Origin: DASQVO01 sp035640715
GTDB taxonomy: Bacteria; Actinomycetota; Actinomycetes; Streptosporangiales; Streptosporangiaceae
Direction: 5' to 3'
DNA: 9,271 nucleotides
NCBI GenBank assembly: GCA_035640715.1
Contig: DASQVO010000193.1
Coordinates: forward strand, 1-9,271
In this document: one piece after another, positions 1 through 5,846 of the stretch
Layout of the letters: the number at the start of each line of letters is the position of its first letter
Numbering within the stretch: position 1 is the stretch's first letter
Translations under genes and position numbers: made by a program
Notes under the pieces: generated by a model
Databases searched by the model: none
Told to the model about the DNA's origin: nothing
What the model saw: the letters and a program-made list of their open reading frames with translations, nothing else

Positions 1-206
1 GGCAGTGAGCTGAGCCTGCGCAACCTGGGCCCCTGACGTGGTGCTCGGAGCTTCAGTTGCCGGACCGGATTCTTCTGGCTTCACCACGGCTGCACGGCGG
101 TGGCGGTATCACCGTCGAAGGTATCCTCGAACCTTGAAACCGAGTCTTTTACGCTCCTGCATCTAGGTGGACTGACCAATCGTCCTGTACAGAGAGTTGG
201 GGGCAA
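1..206. other. Left-edge region upstream of the dehydrogenase gene; no complete gene seen
   Basis: Plus frame 1 is open from the window edge and stops with TGA at 34-36. That could be the last 11 codons of an upstream gene, but it is too short to identify. From 37 to 206 I see no convincing coding sequence. There is an imperfect tandem direct repeat, GGTATCACCGTCGAA (105-119) followed by GGTATCCTCGAA (120-131), and a small CGGT-ATC-ACCG palindrome at 104-114. A TTGAAA hexamer at 134-139 could be a -35 element, but no good -10 sits at the right distance. The promoter of the dehydrogenase gene probably lies here, though I cannot place it. The long minus-strand reading frame that crosses this region is a shadow of the dehydrogenase gene. 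Confidence 0.4.
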
Positions 207-1187
207 GTGAGCGACGTACCGGCCCGCGCGCTGTTTCATACCGCCCCGCGCTGTGTGGAGATCAGGGAATTGCCCACACCGCGGCCTGCAGCCGGTGAGG
301 TCCTTGTCCGCACCCTGACCTCCGGCATCAGCGGCGGCACCGAACGGCTGGTGTACCGCGGCGAGATCCCTGCCGACCTGGCGCTGGACGATACGATCGA
401 CGCGCTCGGCGGCACTTTCGCCTACCCCTTCGCCTATGGATATGCATGCGTCGGCGAAGTAGCGGAGTCCGGCCAGAGGGTCTTCGCGTTCCATCCGCAC
501 CAGGACGTGTTCACGGCGCAGGCTGGTGAACTGGTTCCGCTGCCCGCCGTCGATCCCGCAGCCGCGACCTTGTTCCCCCTGGTCGAGACGGCGCTGCAAG
601 TGACGCTCGACGCCGGGAGCGGCTATCGCGACCAGGTCATCGTGCTCGGCGCGGGCGTGCTCGGGCTCCTGACCGGCCTGCTGCTGCAGCGCGCCGGGTG
701 GCGGCCGCTGATTGCCGAGCCGCAGGAGTGGCGGCGCGCCATCGCCAGCAGCGTCGGCGTCTCCGCCGCAGCACCAGCGGAACTGCTGAAGGAGGAGGTT
801 CCGCTGGTCATTGACGCCAGCGGTAACCCGGATGCACCGGCGATGGCGCTGAACATGCTGGCCCACGAGGGGACCCTGCTGATCGCGTCGTGGTTCGGCA
901 CTAAACCCGTGGTGCTGCCGCTCGGCGGCGCCTTCCACCGGCGGCGCCTGACGATCCGCAGCACTCAGGTCTCCACCGTGCCAGCCCGCCAGTCAGGGAC
1001 CTGGACCCGGTCCCGGCGCCGTCAGGAAACCGTTGCGCTCATGACCGAACTACCGTTGGCGCAGCTGTGCACCGACGTCTTCGACTTTGGCCACGCCGCC
1101 GAGGCGTTCCGAGCGGTGGACCAGGGAAAACCCGGGTTGATGCATGCCGTTCTCAACTATGACAGGAGTGCTGCTGGTGACCTGTGA
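207..1187 (+). CDS. Zinc-less medium-chain dehydrogenase/reductase, BchC-like subgroup
   Basis: A 326-residue protein of the medium-chain dehydrogenase/reductase (MDR) superfamily, expected to be a cytosolic NAD(P)-dependent oxidoreductase. Residues about 7-135 form the GroES-like substrate domain, with GEVLVRTLTSGISGGTE at 30-46. The Rossmann domain carries the nucleotide-binding loop GAGVLG at 148-153, and a second conserved strand, LVIDASG, lies at 200-206. Where zinc-dependent members have a GxCGxD-type motif with the catalytic cysteine, this protein reads SGISGGTE, so the catalytic zinc site appears absent. This pattern matches the subgroup that includes the bacteriochlorophyllide dehydrogenase BchC and many uncharacterised actinobacterial proteins. 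The GTG start at 207 is chosen because ARALFHTAPRCVEIRE follows directly, which is the usual N-terminus; the upstream GGGGG is a poor ribosome-binding site. The gene overlaps the PTPS-like gene, so the two probably act in one pathway. The substrate is unknown; reduction of a carbonyl on a pterin- or pyrimidine-type intermediate is a guess. Confidence 0.85.
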   Translation: MSDVPARALFHTAPRCVEIRELPTPRPAAGEVLVRTLTSGISGGTERLVYRGEIPADLALDDTIDALGGTFAYPFAYGYACVGEVAESGQRVFAFHPHQDVFTAQAGELVPLPAVDPAAATLFPLVETALQVTLDAGSGYRDQVIVLGAGVLGLLTGLLLQRAGWRPLIAEPQEWRRAIASSVGVSAAAPAELLKEEVPLVIDASGNPDAPAMALNMLAHEGTLLIASWFGTKPVVLPLGGAFHRRRLTIRSTQVSTVPARQSGTWTRSRRRQETVALMTELPLAQLCTDVFDFGHAAEAFRAVDQGKPGLMHAVLNYDRSAAGDL

Positions 1188-1560
1188 AGTCGGGCTGAGC
1201 CGAAGCGTCCGCGCCTTCCACATCATGCCGGGAATGCCTGGGCCAGAGGGGCAACTCCATGATCACGACTACCGGATTGAGATCGTCGTGGACCGTGAGC
1301 AGCTCGATGAGCGGGGCATGGTCTGTGATCTGGATGTTCTGGAAGCGGCGCTCACCGAGCTGACCAGCCGGGTCGATGGCCGCAACCTGGAGGAGATACG
1401 CCCGGCTGAGGCCGAAGCGGTCACCGTCGAGGTGTTCGCCCGCTGGGTGTATGACAGTCTCTCGCCCACCGTCCTCGCCGCAGGCGGCGAGACCTTGGCG
1501 GTACGGGTGTGGGAGACGGCTGTCGCGTTTGGCGGATACCGCGCCCGGCTCGCTGGCTGA
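1177..1560 (+). CDS. Divergent 6-pyruvoyl-tetrahydropterin synthase / QueD-fold protein
   Basis: A 127-residue T-fold protein of the COG0720 family, about the normal length. From the GTG at 1177, the landmarks are AFHIM (His15), LHDHDY (His28, His30) replacing the usual LHGHxY, GMVCDLDVLEAAL (48-60) matching the GxVxDFxxLK block, NLEEI (70-74), TVEVFARWVYDSL (83-95) and VRVWET (109-114). Three histidines that could bind zinc are kept. The catalytic cysteine of the C-x3-HGH motif is replaced by Glu24, and the catalytic His of the LDHxxLN block is Gly, so ordinary PTPS or QueD chemistry is unlikely. Start: AGGAG at 1164-1168 lies 8 nt before GTG 1177. An upstream ATG at 1144 would add 11 residues but has no good ribosome-binding site. 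The gene overlaps the dehydrogenase stop by 11 nt, implying translational coupling. It may bind a pterin-like or GTP-derived substrate and act as a lyase, aldolase or binding protein. From memory, SCO6650 of S. coelicolor is a structurally solved homologue lacking PTPS activity. Confidence 0.8.
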   Translation: MTCEVGLSRSVRAFHIMPGMPGPEGQLHDHDYRIEIVVDREQLDERGMVCDLDVLEAALTELTSRVDGRNLEEIRPAEAEAVTVEVFARWVYDSLSPTVLAAGGETLAVRVWETAVAFGGYRARLAG

Positions 1561-1569
1561 ACCAGTCAG

Positions 1570-2220
1570 TCAGGGAAGGTGGCTGGTGTCATTGACACAG
1601 TGGACGGCGGCAAATTCGCGGCCGTGCCACTGGATCTTGTTGATGCAGGCGGAGCCGAGATACAGCCGGTAAATGGTGTCGAGCGGGACGCCCAGAGCCC
1701 GGCACAGCAGGATCTTTATCGGGCTGATGTGACTCACCACCAGGACGGTCTGGCCGCTGTGCTCCCGCAGCAGCCGGTCACAGGCCCGGTTTACCCGCCG
1801 TGCGGCGTCGGCGAAGCTCTCCCCGCCCGGCGGGGGCTGTTCGGGGTCGCGCCGCCAGAGTGCCACGTCCGCGGGCCATCGCTGCTGGATTTCGGCCAGG
1901 GTGAAGCCGTCCCAGTCACCGAAGTCGGTTTCACGGAGATCATCATCGATGACTGTGGTCAGGCCCAGCTCGGCAGCCGCAATGGCGGCGGTGTCGACAG
2001 CACGCCGCAGTGGGGAACTGACCACGGCGTCGATCGGGGCACCAGCGGCCAGGCGGCGGGCGGCGGCCTTGGCCTGCCGGGTTCCGCTGGCGCTGAGCGG
2101 GAGGTCACGCTGTCCGCTGAAGCGGTGTTCGGGTGACAGCCGGGTATCACCGTGCCTCAGCAGAATGGTGGTGGTGGGATCTGCCGTGGGGTTATCCCAG
2201 CCCAGTGTCATAGATGTCAC
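1570..2220 (-). CDS. Histidine phosphatase (phosphoglycerate-mutase/CobC-like)
   Basis: A 216-residue protein of the histidine phosphatase superfamily, branch 1, which hydrolyses phosphomonoesters through a phosphohistidine. The catalytic motif LLRHGDT (20-26) supplies Arg22 and nucleophile His23. SSPLRRAVDTA (68-78) gives the second arginine (Arg72), RETDFGDWDG (96-105) the acid Glu97, and VVSH (161-164) the second histidine. The RFSGQRDLPLSASG block resembles the CobC-type phosphatase domain found in actinobacterial RNase H/phosphatase fusions, which suggests a small phosphorylated metabolite rather than a glycolytic mutase. No signal peptide is visible, so it is probably cytosolic. The GTG start at 2220 shares GTGA with the stop of the phosphatidyltransferase fusion, indicating translational coupling; an ATG at 2211 is an alternative start. 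The stop lies 9 nt from the convergent PTPS-like gene. The substrate is unknown; a ribosyl or polyol phosphate would fit the neighbourhood. Confidence 0.88.
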   Translation of the reverse strand: MTSMTLGWDNPTADPTTTILLRHGDTRLSPEHRFSGQRDLPLSASGTRQAKAAARRLAAGAPIDAVVSSPLRRAVDTAAIAAAELGLTTVIDDDLRETDFGDWDGFTLAEIQQRWPADVALWRRDPEQPPPGGESFADAARRVNRACDRLLREHSGQTVLVVSHISPIKILLCRALGVPLDTIYRLYLGSACINKIQWHGREFAAVHCVNDTSHLP

Positions 2221-4661
2221 CGCCCCGAGGTCCCGCTCACCGCCGCTGCCCGGGTTGCGGCGGATCCTTGAGCCGGCGCATCCCGGGCCGGGGTTTTGCT
2301 GTTGAAGGTATTGAGGAGCTGATTGCGGAAGGCGTCCAAGGGCTCGAGCGGAGCGTTGGAAGCAGGAAGCAGCCCGTTCTGCCAGCGCCAGGAGGAAATC
2401 TGCTTGAGCACTGAAGGGGCACGGGTCACGATCGAGATCGGCACGTCGTGGTTGGCCCCGGGGCGGGTGATAGGGCTACCGGGCTGCTCGTCGCCGAGCA
2501 GGATGAGCACCAGGTTTGGGTCGTTGAGCTCGGTGACCCATGAGGTGAGGGCAGTCATTGTGTACTGGATTGACTTGCCAAAGGCCTGGCGCTCCTTGCT
2601 GGCGTTGCCCACAACGGAGAGCGGGGTCTCGCCGCGCGCGGGCATCGGATCGAATATCGAGCCGTTGCCGACCTTGTTCCAGGGCACCATGACCGGCAAC
2701 GGGGCCCAGGGCGAGTGCGAGGAGACCAGGACGATCTGGGCCATCACGGGCTTGTGGCCAGGGGTGAGTTCGAGCCGCTGGAACTCGGCCAGGGTGTACT
2801 GGTCGGGCATCGGGGCGTAGCTGAAGGTTGGGCCGTGGTAGCCGACGTTGCGCCGGTCGTAGATCTTGGCGAAGTGGTAATAGGACGTGCCGACCGGCCA
2901 GTTAACATTATCAGCTGGGGCGTCGTAGACGGTGCGCCAGCCAGCCTTGTTGAAGGCGTCGCTGAGGGTGAACCGGCGGCTGCCGACAAGTTGGTTATAC
3001 CGCTGTCCGGTGTCGGCCCACAGCCCCGACTGCAGGGTGGAGTGGGCGAACCAGCTGGCCCCGCCGAAGCCCGGGGCGTTGATCCAGGCACTCTGCGTGG
3101 ACCAGCCGGCGCGGGCCAGCGAGGCGGTGCTCCGGCGCAGGACGGTGTCGACGCCGGCGGAGAAGTTCGTGCCCTGGACGGCGACCTGCCCGTAGCTTTC
3201 GACGAAGGCGATGATGACATCCTTGCCGCGCAGTCCGGTGAGCAGGTCCGAAGCCGGGACGCTGGCTTCAGGGTCGGGGCCGTGCAGGGCCTGCTCGAAA
3301 TGGCGCTGGTCGCGGAGCGATGCCTGGATGCCGCGTACCTGCGCAACGGCCAGCCCTGCGGCGCTGGTCGAGGCGACCGGGAATCCTGGGGCGAGCTGCA
3401 GTGACAGGCTCGCGCACAGCGCCCAGACCGCTGTGGGGGCAGCGAGTACGCGAACTGCGGCGCGACGATGCCGGGCGGTCACGGTGGTGATGTGAATCGC
3501 TGAAGCGGTGATCGCGCCGATGACCAGGATGAGACCTAGCCAGAGCGCGACGAGTGCAATGTTTGTGCGCGTGGTGCCGATCGCGTCGCGTACCACGCCA
3601 ATGCCAGGCGCCAAGTCGCCCCAGTCGAGCGCCGGGTTGAACGGCCGCGCGAGCTCCGCGTAGAACACTATATTGAGGATGTTGTCCAGGGTGAGCAGGC
3701 CGAACAGGATTCCGGCGACCGCGGCCACGATCCGTCGCGGCCAGGGCGGCAGCACCAGCGCCGCAGCAACCAAGACCAGCAGTTCGATTGGGATGCGGAC
3801 AAAGGCGCCGAAGGAGAACTGCCCGAGACGGTCGGGCGCCAAAACGGCGAACCACAGGACCACGAGCGCAAGCGCGGCTATGGTAAACCGCACTGCCCGG
3901 CGGGCGCGCGGGCCGGCGCCGGTGCGGTACAGCCAGATCACGCTGCGGCCGAACGACTCGGCCAGCAGCAGCAATGCGGCGGCGACCGCGATCATCCCGA
4001 CGAGGCGGTCGAGCAGTCCGGATGCGGCGACGGTGAGCACGATGCCCTGGACTGCGGCCACGACCTTGCCCCAGTACCGGGGTGGCAACGGCGCGGCCAG
4101 CCACGGGATCAGCCAGCCCGCTAGCAGCAGCGCGTAGCGGGCGGCGCCGATGACCAGCACCCAGCTGCCGTAGTCCTGGGACACGGCGATGCTGAGCAGC
4201 AGGATGAGGAACGCGTCGGCCTCGCTGTCGATGCGGGCGCCCAGCCGGGTGGTGGTGCCGGTCCGGCGCGCTACCGGCCCGTCCACCGCGTCGAGGACCA
4301 GCGCGACGGTGGACAGGGTGACCAGCGCCGTGACGGACACCGGCCGGCCGAACGAGTCGGCAACTAGGCCCGCGACCCCGGCGATCAGCAGCATCCGGGT
4401 CAAGGTGACCCAGTCCGCCGGGAACATCGCCGGCTGGTCGCTGCGCCTCCGGACGGTGACAAGCAGCGCGGCCGCCGCCGAACCGGTGACCAGGCCAGTG
4501 ATCCAGCCGACGGCACCGAGGCCGGCAGCGGCGGACACGACGCCGAGCAGGGCGGCTGTGGCGAGCATCCCCAGGAACGCCGCGAGCCGGATCGTAGGCA
4601 GCGCGACTTTGCCCGCGGGTTTGTCCGCGTGCCGTACCTCCGGCGGCCGAATGGTGGACAC
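2217..4661 (-). CDS. CDP-alcohol phosphatidyltransferase fused to a sulfatase/LtaS-like domain
   Basis: A large membrane protein, 814 residues from the chosen start, with two recognisable parts. The N-terminal part carries the complete CDP-alcohol phosphotransferase signature D-x2-DG-x2-AR-x8-G-x3-D-x3-D (Asp124, Asp127, Gly128, Ala131, Arg132, Gly141, Asp145, Asp149). This family moves a phosphoalcohol from a CDP-activated donor to an acceptor in the membrane. About a dozen hydrophobic segments run to roughly residue 423. The C-terminal part (about 480-780) is an alkaline-phosphatase-superfamily domain of the sulfatase/lipoteichoic-acid-synthase type, probably extracytoplasmic: VIIAFVESYG (metal ligand Glu488), GGASW (candidate nucleophile Ser536), SSHSPW (His649), LLGDEQPG (Asp724, Glu725) and NHDVP (His738). 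Start: GTG 4661 has GGAGG 4 nt upstream. A GTG at 4742 would add 27 residues that look unlike a natural N-terminus. The protein is coupled to the histidine phosphatase. It likely builds or remodels a phosphate-linked lipid or polymer; donor and acceptor are unknown. Confidence 0.85.
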   Translation of the reverse strand: MSTIRPPEVRHADKPAGKVALPTIRLAAFLGMLATAALLGVVSAAAGLGAVGWITGLVTGSAAAALLVTVRRRSDQPAMFPADWVTLTRMLLIAGVAGLVADSFGRPVSVTALVTLSTVALVLDAVDGPVARRTGTTTRLGARIDSEADAFLILLLSIAVSQDYGSWVLVIGAARYALLLAGWLIPWLAAPLPPRYWGKVVAAVQGIVLTVAASGLLDRLVGMIAVAAALLLLAESFGRSVIWLYRTGAGPRARRAVRFTIAALALVVLWFAVLAPDRLGQFSFGAFVRIPIELLVLVAAALVLPPWPRRIVAAVAGILFGLLTLDNILNIVFYAELARPFNPALDWGDLAPGIGVVRDAIGTTRTNIALVALWLGLILVIGAITASAIHITTVTARHRRAAVRVLAAPTAVWALCASLSLQLAPGFPVASTSAAGLAVAQVRGIQASLRDQRHFEQALHGPDPEASVPASDLLTGLRGKDVIIAFVESYGQVAVQGTNFSAGVDTVLRRSTASLARAGWSTQSAWINAPGFGGASWFAHSTLQSGLWADTGQRYNQLVGSRRFTLSDAFNKAGWRTVYDAPADNVNWPVGTSYYHFAKIYDRRNVGYHGPTFSYAPMPDQYTLAEFQRLELTPGHKPVMAQIVLVSSHSPWAPLPVMVPWNKVGNGSIFDPMPARGETPLSVVGNASKERQAFGKSIQYTMTALTSWVTELNDPNLVLILLGDEQPGSPITRPGANHDVPISIVTRAPSVLKQISSWRWQNGLLPASNAPLEPLDAFRNQLLNTFNSKTPARDAPAQGSAATRAAAVSGTSGR

Positions 4662-4663
4662 TG

Positions 4664-4670
4664 CGCCTCC
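4664..4670 (-). promoter_or_regulatory. Ribosome-binding site deciding the start of the phosphatidyltransferase fusion
   Basis: Read on the minus strand, GGAGG (4670-4666) is followed after 4 nt by GTG at 4661. It is the only strong anti-Shine-Dalgarno match near the 5' end of this reading frame and favours 4661 over the upstream in-frame GTG at 4742. The spacing is slightly short but workable. Confidence 0.5.
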
Positions 4671-4685
4671 GTTTCGTGACCATCT

Positions 4686-4712
4686 GCTGTCATCCCCGTG
4701 TGGGACGACAGC
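4686..4712. repeat. Imperfect 11-bp inverted repeat, operator- or hairpin-like
   Basis: The left arm GCTGTCATCCC (4686-4696) and right arm GGGACGACAGC (4702-4712) are complementary at 10 of 11 positions, around the 5-nt loop CGTGT. The element begins 24 nt upstream of the start codon of the minus-strand phosphatidyltransferase fusion. It could be an operator for a dimeric repressor or a hairpin in that gene's 5' leader. There is no T-run, so a simple intrinsic terminator is unlikely. Confidence 0.6.
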
Positions 4713-4718
4713 CAGCCC

Positions 4719-4739
4719 ACCCGTACTACGTACCGGGGT
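4719..4739. repeat. Second, bulged inverted repeat beside the first
   Basis: ACCCGTAC (4719-4726), a TAC spacer, then GTACCGGGGT (4730-4739). The GTAC cores and the ACCC/GGGT outer arms pair if two extra bases in the right arm are left unpaired. It lies 6 nt from the stronger palindrome, so the two could form a tandem operator. On its own it is weak. Confidence 0.3.
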
Positions 4740-4789
4740 CACGTTTGGCTTGCCCGGCGGCCGGTCAATCTATCTGCTAAATCAGCCCG

Positions 4790-4802
4790 TATAACAGGTG
4801 TG
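4790..4802 (+). promoter_or_regulatory. Possible -10 element of a leaderless transcript for the flippase gene
   Basis: TATAAC (4790-4795) matches the actinobacterial -10 consensus TANNNT in all but its last base and ends 4 nt before the GTG at 4800. No good ribosome-binding site precedes that GTG. Together these suggest a transcript starting at or next to the start codon, a common arrangement in actinomycetes. The spacing is tight and no clear -35 was found. Confidence 0.3.
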
Positions 4803-5846
4803 ACGTCCTTGCACTCAGTTCCCGCCCGGATCGGTCCGGCCGTCCGTCGCTTCGGCCCGTCGTTGCTACGTCTGGTCGCAGGCGTGACCGCGCTGTTGTT
4901 TCTCGGGCGAGAGCTGGGCGCGGCACCGTTCGAGGACGGGCTGCGTGCGGTCACCTGGCAGGGGGTCGTGGCCGCCGTCACGCTCACTGCCCTGACCACA
5001 ATTTGTTCGGCCTGGCGGTGGCAGGTCGCGGTCCGCGCGCTCGGCACCGAGATCGGCCTGCCCCGCGCGACGGGTGCCTACTATCGTTCCCTGTTCCTCA
5101 ACTCCGTGCTCCCCGGCGGAATTCTCGGCGACGTGAACCGGGCGGTGACGCAAGGCCGGCGCGCTGGAGACGTCGCGCAAGGGGTGCGCGGGGTGGGGTG
5201 GGAACGGCTGTGCGGTCAGGTCATCCAGGCCGTGGTGACCGCCGTCGTGCTGCTGATCCTGCCCTCTCCGGTCCGGCCCGCGCTGCCCTACGTTCTGGGG
5301 GGCATCGCGGGCGTAGTCGGGTGTGCCGCGCTGGTCGTGAGTGTCGCCGCTCGTCTCGGCCGGTCGCGGCCGGCCCATGCCGCCCGGGCCATTGCCACTG
5401 ACCTGCGTCGTGGCCTGCTGGTCCGGGGCGTGTGGTCGCAGCTCACGCTGGCCTCGGTGCTGGTCGTCGCCGGGCACACGGCGACGTTCGTCATCGCGGC
5501 CCGGGTCGCCGGCTCCACCGCACCCCTGGGCGAACTGATCGCGCTGCTGATGGTCATCCAGATCGCCGCGGGGATCCCCTTGAATATCGGCGGCTGGGGG
5601 CCGCGGGAGGGTGCTGCCGCCTGGGCCTTCGCCGCGGCCGGGCTCGGTGCGGCCAACGGGGTCACGGTCTCCACCGTCTATGCGGTGCTCATGCTGGCCG
5701 CGGTCACCCCAGGCGCGGGCCTGCTGCTGAAGGACGCCGTTCGCCGCCGTCGCGGCCGGGAACACGCGGGCGGGCGGAGCGGACCTGATCCGGCGCCGCC
5801 CACGAGGCACCCGGCCTGGCGCCAGGCCGAACGGCTCGTCCCGTGA
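4800..5846 (+). CDS. Flippase-like integral membrane protein (LPG-synthase TM domain / UPF0104 family)
   Basis: A 348-residue polytopic membrane protein with about eight hydrophobic segments, near 20-38, 53-75, 138-155, 163-184, 213-235, 244-260, 271-287 and 290-310. Two family landmarks are clear: FLNSVLPGGILGDVNRA (99-115), matching the FxNxxLPGxxGGDxxRA motif, and IPLNIGGWGPREG (259-271), matching PxxxGGxGxREG; ER lies at 135-136. The family includes the flippase half of MprF and proteins linked to glycolipid synthesis or export. It lacks any fused aminoacyl-transfer domain, so it is probably a lipid or glycolipid translocase or an accessory factor. The C-terminal tail after about 312 is basic and then Pro/Gly rich, probably cytoplasmic. 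The start at GTG 4800 is inferred; the frame is open back to a GTG at 4698, but that extension is not hydrophobic and looks random. The stop shares GTGA with the RibA start. Confidence 0.85.
   Translation: MTSLHSVPARIGPAVRRFGPSLLRLVAGVTALLFLGRELGAAPFEDGLRAVTWQGVVAAVTLTALTTICSAWRWQVAVRALGTEIGLPRATGAYYRSLFLNSVLPGGILGDVNRAVTQGRRAGDVAQGVRGVGWERLCGQVIQAVVTAVVLLILPSPVRPALPYVLGGIAGVVGCAALVVSVAARLGRSRPAHAARAIATDLRRGLLVRGVWSQLTLASVLVVAGHTATFVIAARVAGSTAPLGELIALLMVIQIAAGIPLNIGGWGPREGAAAWAFAAAGLGAANGVTVSTVYAVLMLAAVTPGAGLLLKDAVRRRRGREHAGGRSGPDPAPPTRHPAWRQAERLVP

Larger units (their letters stand above)
4662..4799. promoter_or_regulatory. Divergent intergenic region with promoters for both flanking operons
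   Basis: About 138 bp separate the start of the minus-strand phosphatidyltransferase fusion from the start of the plus-strand flippase gene. The right end is relatively A/T rich for this genome (about 4765-4796), as expected of a promoter. It contains a strong 27-nt palindrome (4686-4712), a second weaker one (4719-4739) and a TATAAC hexamer (4790-4795) just ahead of the flippase start. No convincing -35/-10 pair could be placed for the minus-strand operon. Confidence 0.5.

Noticed and set aside
81..938. A 285-residue minus-strand open frame over the left edge and the dehydrogenase gene
   Set aside because: Composition is shadow-like and the plus strand carries a convincing MDR dehydrogenase with a GAGVLG nucleotide loop.
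1551..1585. A CTGG-CTGAA-CCAG hairpin at the PTPS-like/phosphatase convergent junction as a terminator
   Set aside because: The stem is only 4 bp with no T-run, too weak to call.
1579..2136. A 185-residue plus-strand open frame antisense to the histidine phosphatase
   Set aside because: The minus strand has all catalytic residues of a histidine phosphatase; the plus frame has no motif.
3268..4683. A 471-residue minus-strand open frame inside the phosphotransferase fusion gene
   Set aside because: It is an Arg/Gly/His-rich shadow frame; the fusion gene in the other frame has the full CDP-alcohol phosphotransferase signature and membrane segments.
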